A stretch of DNA of 64,000 bases, from positions 1,550,001-1,614,000 of the forward strand of contig NZ_BNJI01000002.1 of NCBI RefSeq assembly GCF_016587415.1, written 5' to 3'. The notes under the pieces are model-generated. The model had not been told where the DNA came from, ran no database searches, and saw nothing but the letters and a program-made list of their open reading frames with translations. Below, in pieces: positions 58,896 through 64,000 of this stretch. The position numbers and the translations under genes are program-made. Source of the stretch: Ktedonobacter sp. SOSP1-85 (GTDB lineage Bacteria; Chloroflexota; Ktedonobacteria; Ktedonobacterales; Ktedonobacteraceae). The first letter of the stretch is position 1, and the number at the start of each line of letters is the position of its first letter.

Positions 58896-60005
58896 TTATC
58901 CCTTTAAGACGGTTTCTTCAATGAAGGTGCGCAACTGGGATTCATATTCCTGAGCATTTGCATTCCAGCATTGGGTATGTTCTGCATCAGGAACACGAAC
59001 ATATGTGATAGAGGGGTGGATCGACGCGAATATATCACTTAAGGCTATGGGCGCGCTCGTATCATCCATGCCATGAAAGAGCAGTGTTGGAATGTGGCGA
59101 GGTGGTTGTGTGAGGAGATTGAGTGCCTCAAAGTTGATATGTGTGCGCCTTGAGATAATGACCTCTGCTCCTCTGGCAATGAAGGATGGGAGTTTGTTCT
59201 TTCTGGTTTGGCTCTCGATCGTGGCCCGCCAATCAAGCACCGGTGAGTCGAGGATCACTGCGTGAATATGGTCAGCATAGGATGAGCGAGCCAGGAAGAC
59301 TTCGACCATGGTTCCTCCCATGGAGATGCCATAGAGGAGAATGCTTTGTGCCCCCTGGGTCAAGGCATACTTGACGCTCGCTTCCACATCTTCCCACTCC
59401 GTCTCTCCCAGATGTGATAGCCCATCAGTGCTTGCTGGAGCGTTGGTATCATTGCGGTACGTAATATCTAAAATGGGGAACCCCAGGTTGGCCAGTGTTT
59501 GAAACGCACGTAGCCCTTGTTCTTGTGTGCCCGTTGTGCCATGGACGAGAATGACCCAAATTGGCTGCTGCCCAGGAACAAACCATGCCGGCATCGCGCC
59601 GAGAGGGGTAGGAACGGACACCTCATCGATGGTGAGGTGGAGTTGCTCTTGGAGTTTCCCTCCGTAGACCGTTGTGTTCCAGGCGACGTTGGTCTGAGGG
59701 GTGAGCGTTCCTGCTACTTGAAGAAGCTTTCGGGTAACCGTCCTGGCATCAGAGGAGAGAATAGGTCCCACAATGGCCTGTCCTTCTGGACCCCGAATAC
59801 CAAACACCCCTGGCCGTCTGGTATTCTTTGTGCTTTGCAACGTAATTGCCTCCGCATTGACATCCACGAGAGGGATAGTGAAAGCGGTCGATGCATTGGT
59901 TGTGCGATGGAGCAGCCGGTGCGCAATATACCAACTCAAACCGACACAGAGGCCCACTAGCAGAAGAAGGATGAGAAGAAGAACACATACGAGTAACGTC
60001 AACAT
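58896..60005 (-). CDS. Membrane-anchored alpha/beta hydrolase
   Basis: ATG 60005 follows AAAGG; a longer open frame upstream is not supported. The 369-residue protein has an N-terminal membrane anchor (about 3-28, Leu-rich). A beta-rich N-terminal part follows, then the hydrolase core: VILVHGTTG near 151, nucleophile elbow GISMGG with Ser228, acid in HGMDDTSAP near 320, and His in DAEHTQCW near 345. It resembles serine hydrolases of the acyl or peptide hydrolase type. The substrate is unknown. It lies downstream of the XRE-NACHT gene on the same strand, 71 bases away. Confidence 0.82.
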   Translation of the reverse strand: MLTLLVCVLLLILLLLVGLCVGLSWYIAHRLLHRTTNASTAFTIPLVDVNAEAITLQSTKNTRRPGVFGIRGPEGQAIVGPILSSDARTVTRKLLQVAGTLTPQTNVAWNTTVYGGKLQEQLHLTIDEVSVPTPLGAMPAWFVPGQQPIWVILVHGTTGTQEQGLRAFQTLANLGFPILDITYRNDTNAPASTDGLSHLGETEWEDVEASVKYALTQGAQSILLYGISMGGTMVEVFLARSSYADHIHAVILDSPVLDWRATIESQTRKNKLPSFIARGAEVIISRRTHINFEALNLLTQPPRHIPTLLFHGMDDTSAPIALSDIFASIHPSITYVRVPDAEHTQCWNANAQEYESQLRTFIEETVLKG

Positions 60006-60076
60006 GATCAATCCTTTCGCAATGGAATAGGGATGGAAAAAAAGAATAATATTTGATACTAATGGAAGCTCTCCCA

Positions 60077-62929
60077 TTAGTATGCGCTGAGTTCTTGGTA
60101 TGCACCGAGTTCTTTGTTCTCGCTGAGCGCAGATACCGACCGACCATCCTGCGATGGAGCGAGTTGCGCAAAATACTCCAAGAGCAATCGGTGCGTGAAC
60201 ATGTAACCCCCTCCAACGTTGCGCATCAATGCAAGGTTGGTGACACAATTGAGAAAGTCCACGTAGTTCCTGGGAATTCGATTCCACTTCCAGAGATACC
60301 AGCGGAGCGTATAGTGTTCTATCCATGCAATACCACCATGGGCGATGGTAAAGATGACGAAGAGCACGACCGCAATCATCACCGCAAAGGCTTTCGCCAT
60401 CACTGGCCAGGTTGAAAGTTGTCCAAGAAGGCCAAAACCGATGCCAGTAGCGAGACCGCTGGCAATTCCTCCAATTGGAGCAAATATACAAGCTCCAATC
60501 AGTGCATTGCGTCCCGAACGAGCGATGCCTTCATTCGGGATCGTATGCTGGTCATCTGCGAGAATATCACTTGACCAGCCACTTTGAAGCATGCTGGTTA
60601 ACATACCTGCAATGCCAACAATGAGGCCACTGATGGTTCCGAAAACCAGCCCGTAGTGGAGTCCATAAGCAGGATCGGCAAAAAAGAGGCTCGTGATCCC
60701 GGCGATGATCACGCCTACGCTCACGAGTGTGACGAGTGCAACCAGGAGACTTTTTTTGATAGTGTTTCCCATATCCTGGGCCATCTGTTTCCAGGACCAG
60801 GCGACAGTCTCAGCTGGTTGAATCGTTTTTCCCAACGAAGCGAAGAGACGGGTTCCCCCACCAAAGCCAAACGCCAGGAAATAGAAGAGCGCTGCGATGA
60901 AACTGTAAATGATGGTGGACTGGTGATTGACCTGGAGGAGAAGTTCGACGATGGCGAAGCTGAGTCCTCCTCCAGTTCCAAAGATCAGACCGTCAACAAG
61001 TCGATCTTTAAATGACACCTTTTCTGGTGGTTCTTCTTGCTGGTGGCGTAATCCATCTCCTAATCCACTGAGGAGTCCAATGAGCATGGCCAGGAAGAAG
61101 CCAATTCCCAGGCCATAGGAGATTCCATGCATAAGGCCACCAAGAGCGGTAAACAAGGCAATGGAGAACGGACTGATGATGAGGCCAAACTTCAATCCAG
61201 TGCGTAGCCCAGTTCTCAACCCATGCCAGATGGCGCGAAGGGTCAGCGTTGGGAGAGAGGGACTTCCCACCAGGATGGAAACCAACCAGATCACGATACT
61301 CAGAATGAGAATAAGACTGGCTCCCCCTTGACTTCCCCCTCCAATGCCTGGTGCCATCCATCCAAGCATGCTATTGCCTGTTCCACCGCCAAATAGCCCC
61401 AGGATCCCATTGCCAGAGCCTACCACCCCATTCTTCAGCCCTCCTTTCAACCACGCTGCCAGGGCACCTCCGACGATGCATTGGATGCTGGTGACGAGAC
61501 GAATGACGGTTCGCTGATAATGATGTTGCTCGCGGTTGTTTTCTAGCCAATCGGGTTGAAGGCGCTCGATATAGAATTCTGTCTGGTTGCGTACTTGCAA
61601 ATGCCGCGCCAGCCACGTCAAATACTGTTTGATGTGTACGCTGGTGTACGTCTTTGTAGTGGCGCCTCCTCGCTCTATCAAGCGCTCAACATATTTCGCA
61701 AAGATTCTATTTCGTTGGATATGAAATGAGCCATCAGTCAGGACCTCCTCCATCGGTACGCCCTGGTAGGCAATGGCCAAGGTATTGAGCATTAAAGGGG
61801 TGGAGGCCATTTCTCGGAGTGCAGCGTCACGTTGGAGCGCCAGGCGAAGGATGGCAAGATCCTGGCCCGCCAGAGCCACAAATTCGTCTATCTGCTCAGT
61901 GGTCAATGCATTGACCACCACCGCCTTATTTAAGGCAAGACGAGCTGGTTGTGCCATATAATCTGCAGAACGGCAACAGACCACGACCGGCGCCAATCCA
62001 TATTTTTGCCGGTAGGTGTTAATCTCCTGAATACATGCTGTCCGGTATTCAGGCGTAACGTCATCCAATCCGTCCAGCAGGAGCGCGATCTGCTCCGCTT
62101 CAATCCATATTTGAGCAAGTTTGGGTGAAATTCGATATTTGGTATTGATTTCTTCGACCAGCCATTTTTCCAGGGGAAGCTGTCTCTCGGCCCACGATGC
62201 CAGATTGAAATAGATTGGAAGAGGATATCGTTCATAGTGCCTGGCGCGTGCAATTTCATGGCGTGCCAGTTCAAGGAGCAGGGTTGTCTTGCCTGAACCA
62301 GGCTCACCAAGAATGAGCAGTTCTCCATCCGCCTGGTCATACACTTGGGTAATCCTGGTTCCAGGGGGCAACGAATGTGATGGCAAGGGAGACTTCTGAA
62401 ATACCTCTTGCCATGGGTCTTCAAGCAAATCTGGTCGTTCTTGTAACGGTACAACGAGGAGGGTTAAACGATAGAGCGATTCTTCAAAAACGCCCTTGAT
62501 CCAGCGCTCGTGAACACGGGTGAGCATGCGTTGACGGTTCACATCTTCGTATGCATACGCGAATATGTTTCGGCGAACCGCTCGTGGTTGTTCCTCCTCC
62601 TGCACTGAGGCAACATCCCGCACTCGTTCTGAAGCCCCTTCTGGTAATACTCTATCTTCTTCAGCAGTAGAGAGCACCACAGTCAAAGGGACGTGATCTT
62701 GCTGGGTCGAAGCGTGGAGGGATCCACCATCGAGCGGAGGTAAGCCAAGTTCCTCTGGAGACTTTCCTAAGATCTCACATAAGCGTTTGCGAACGCCTGG
62801 CTGCGGAGCGCGTTCCCCCCGTTCCCAACTGCTGACGGTTTGAACAGCGACATGAAGCTTCTCAGCAAGATGAACCTGAGTCAGACCTCGTTCTCTTCTT
62901 GCTTTCTTGAGGAAGGTATTCGGACTCAT
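60077..62929 (-). CDS. XRE-NACHT STAND protein with polytopic membrane domain
   Basis: ATG 62929 follows AGGGA; ATG 62944 is an alternative. Residues 5-60 form an XRE-type HTH (FLKKARRERGLTQVHLAEKL, then VSSWERGERAPQP). The NACHT NTPase has Walker A GEPGSGKTT (208-216), Walker B IALLLDGLDD (281-290) and VVCCRSADY near 325. From about 475 to 880 there are many Gly-rich hydrophobic segments, probably ten or more membrane helices (VIWLVSILVGSP, GIGFFLAMLIGLLSG). The tail is FTHRLLLEYFAQL. The mix of a DNA-binding head, NTPase and membrane end suggests a signalling or membrane-damaging STAND protein. It looks intact. Confidence 0.88.
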   Translation of the reverse strand: MSPNTFLKKARRERGLTQVHLAEKLHVAVQTVSSWERGERAPQPGVRKRLCEILGKSPEELGLPPLDGGSLHASTQQDHVPLTVVLSTAEEDRVLPEGASERVRDVASVQEEEQPRAVRRNIFAYAYEDVNRQRMLTRVHERWIKGVFEESLYRLTLLVVPLQERPDLLEDPWQEVFQKSPLPSHSLPPGTRITQVYDQADGELLILGEPGSGKTTLLLELARHEIARARHYERYPLPIYFNLASWAERQLPLEKWLVEEINTKYRISPKLAQIWIEAEQIALLLDGLDDVTPEYRTACIQEINTYRQKYGLAPVVVCCRSADYMAQPARLALNKAVVVNALTTEQIDEFVALAGQDLAILRLALQRDAALREMASTPLMLNTLAIAYQGVPMEEVLTDGSFHIQRNRIFAKYVERLIERGGATTKTYTSVHIKQYLTWLARHLQVRNQTEFYIERLQPDWLENNREQHHYQRTVIRLVTSIQCIVGGALAAWLKGGLKNGVVGSGNGILGLFGGGTGNSMLGWMAPGIGGGSQGGASLILILSIVIWLVSILVGSPSLPTLTLRAIWHGLRTGLRTGLKFGLIISPFSIALFTALGGLMHGISYGLGIGFFLAMLIGLLSGLGDGLRHQQEEPPEKVSFKDRLVDGLIFGTGGGLSFAIVELLLQVNHQSTIIYSFIAALFYFLAFGFGGGTRLFASLGKTIQPAETVAWSWKQMAQDMGNTIKKSLLVALVTLVSVGVIIAGITSLFFADPAYGLHYGLVFGTISGLIVGIAGMLTSMLQSGWSSDILADDQHTIPNEGIARSGRNALIGACIFAPIGGIASGLATGIGFGLLGQLSTWPVMAKAFAVMIAVVLFVIFTIAHGGIAWIEHYTLRWYLWKWNRIPRNYVDFLNCVTNLALMRNVGGGYMFTHRLLLEYFAQLAPSQDGRSVSALSENKELGAYQELSAY

Positions 62930-62944
62930 AACGCATCCCTGCAA

Positions 62945-63491
62945 TAACTAAGAAGACATTGTACAACAATGTCTGGAAATACACGATTGCCGTCCTTGCA
63001 ATCTACAAATATTCAAAATCACACATTGATAGTAGCACAGCTTTTGTTATTAGACAAGGTTCAAGCACTTTGAAGCCATGAGAAGCCGTACTGTATGAGT
63101 TTTGTATGAGTTTTGTATGGGTGCTGTCGGTTCTTTTTTTACATGAAAACTGGCATACTAATACCAAGAGTTTGGAGATAGGCACTGCTCTATCATCGAG
63201 TGATATGATAGTTTGCTTGGTTTACAAGGAGATGTCGCTCGTCCCACTCGATGCACTTCAAGAAAGGAATGAAGAAATGTATGGTATCGCTTATAGCTCG
63301 CTTCAATGGATCGTCGCTCCTGTTGTGAGACGACGTTGAATGAAAAGGATTTGAACTCACGGCTATGAATGGTATTTTCTGCTATCGCGCTTTCTCTGCA
63401 AGATAGTGTAGATACAACTTCAGCATATGATGTGGCTCACTACGACTCTCTTTTGGGGAAAATAACAGAAAGAGACAGGTGAAAGAAGGCA
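62945..63491. other. Gap upstream of the XRE-NACHT gene
   Basis: No gene is supported. TTTGTATGAG-type direct repeats occur near 63094-63120. The region probably holds the promoters of the two divergent genes. Confidence 0.4.
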
Positions 63492-63941
63492 ATGATCTTT
63501 CTTGAAAATGATATGTCGCTGGTAGACCTCCCATCTCTGCTCCAGGGGCAGGATGGATCTTCAGATCACGCTCCAATACTCATTCCATTCTTGTCCTATA
63601 AGGCGCTGATTTTTCACGAGCGTTTTATCTACATTTTTCAGCGAAAACAGTTGACCGAGGGCTTTCAACTGCATTGTACTCCCACACAATGTCGCCTGCT
63701 GGTGGCATTCTTGTCCCATCCTGAGCAGGTGCTTTCCTTTGGCGACCTGGCGGCCTGTGCATTTGGCCTTGATGCCGCTCACTGTGATGTGCAAGAGATT
63801 CTCACGCTGCAAAAGCACGTGTCCAAACTCAAGCAGAAACTCCCACCGTTTCTGAAACTGGCCGTGGTCAAAGGGCATGGATATGTGCTGCACCACAGCC
63901 CGGAGGGGCACAAGGCGGAAGGCAAGCATGCGCCTGAATGA
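63492..63941 (+). CDS. Single winged-helix (OmpR/PhoB-type) protein
   Basis: The 149-residue protein has the C-terminal winged helix of OmpR/PhoB response regulators (about 60-135: LHCTPTQCRLLVAFLSHPE, then VLSFGDLAACAFG, then LQKHVSKLKQKL and VVKGHGYVLH). It has no receiver domain before it, and the first 55 residues are not a known fold. It would bind DNA without a phosphorylation switch. ATG 63492 follows GAAGGCA at short spacing; ATG 63513 is an alternative. It lies divergent from the XRE-NACHT gene. Confidence 0.75.
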   Translation: MIFLENDMSLVDLPSLLQGQDGSSDHAPILIPFLSYKALIFHERFIYIFQRKQLTEGFQLHCTPTQCRLLVAFLSHPEQVLSFGDLAACAFGLDAAHCDVQEILTLQKHVSKLKQKLPPFLKLAVVKGHGYVLHHSPEGHKAEGKHAPE

Positions 63942-64000
63942 GCACACGCCCGTTGTTTTTCCTCTCTGCATGGTGCTTCGCCCGGAATTGGGAAGAACTT

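Noticed and set aside
58896..60491. A 531-codon reading of the hydrolase gene
   Set aside because: The first 160 codons overlap the end of the XRE-NACHT gene in another frame and read as shadow sequence. The supported start is at 60005.
63090..63122. Tandem TTTGTATGAG repeats as an iteron-type origin
   Set aside because: There are only about three short copies, and no replication gene or AT-rich unwinding region is next to them.
63330..63370. A T-arm-like run (GTTCAAATC on the minus strand) suggesting a tRNA
   Set aside because: The bases on both sides cannot pair into a T-stem, and no anticodon arm or acceptor stem is found.

Overview
The window looks like accessory chromosome of a large-genome, transposon-rich soil bacterium, most likely a Ktedonobacteria-type Chloroflexota. 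This is an inference. It rests on the mix of IS256, IS3, IS6, IS1182 and TnpB elements, several SUKH (SMI1/KNR4) proteins, STAND NTPases with TIR, TPR, NACHT or LRR parts, and many secreted sugar-active enzymes. No rRNA or tRNA gene was seen.

Layout. 1-2.8 kb: a junction of broken pieces (IS256 transposase, a 1.02-kb duplicated block, a severed PP-loop ATPase, an integrase fragment). 2.9-9.8 kb: mostly minus-strand genes, including a DUF488 protein, an EF-Tu-like GTPase with altered switch motifs, a truncated receiver, a SUKH protein and two small membrane proteins. 10-14 kb: a TIR-NB-ARC-TPR protein. 14.3-18.2 kb: an SDR, a phytoene-desaturase-like flavoenzyme and a cupin cut by nested IS6 and IS256 insertions. 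20-25.5 kb: the second copy of the duplicated block, an IS3, a 185-bp MITE, and a phospholipase-D-like gene with an upstream partner that may be defence related. 26-31 kb: a secreted GH13 amylase and an IS1182. 31-35.5 kb: a NACHT-LRR protein divergent from an EVE-DUF3883 gene with an in-frame stop. 35.6-40.6 kb: a minus-strand operon of two methyltransferase-like proteins, an HTH-like protein and a pseudo-response regulator, then a helicase relic and an internally duplicated protein. 40.8-45.4 kb: a frameshifted CBS-HEPN-DUF4268 gene coupled to an FGE-like gene, a SUKH protein and a membrane protein. 45.76-47.70 kb: a transposase-less cassette. 47.9-55.3 kb: GH18-like, TnpB, a GT2 synthase, a membrane partner and a polysaccharide deacetylase, suggesting exopolysaccharide synthesis and modification. 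55.4-64 kb: a dead Y-family polymerase, a Fes-like esterase, an alpha/beta hydrolase, an XRE-NACHT membrane protein and a lone winged-helix protein.

The most striking structure is the unit at 45765-47698. It has about 132 bp (net) inverted terminal arms, a 5-bp target duplication and no transposase. It carries a TetR regulator and a DUF4188 gene with matching palindromic operators. Each arm has been invaded by a different MITE with its own target duplication, and the opposite arm preserves the empty site. A further MITE, with Tn5-like ends and a 9-bp duplication, splits the left-end hairpin of the TnpB element. Several probable defence genes carry single lesions, which suggests an island under turnover.
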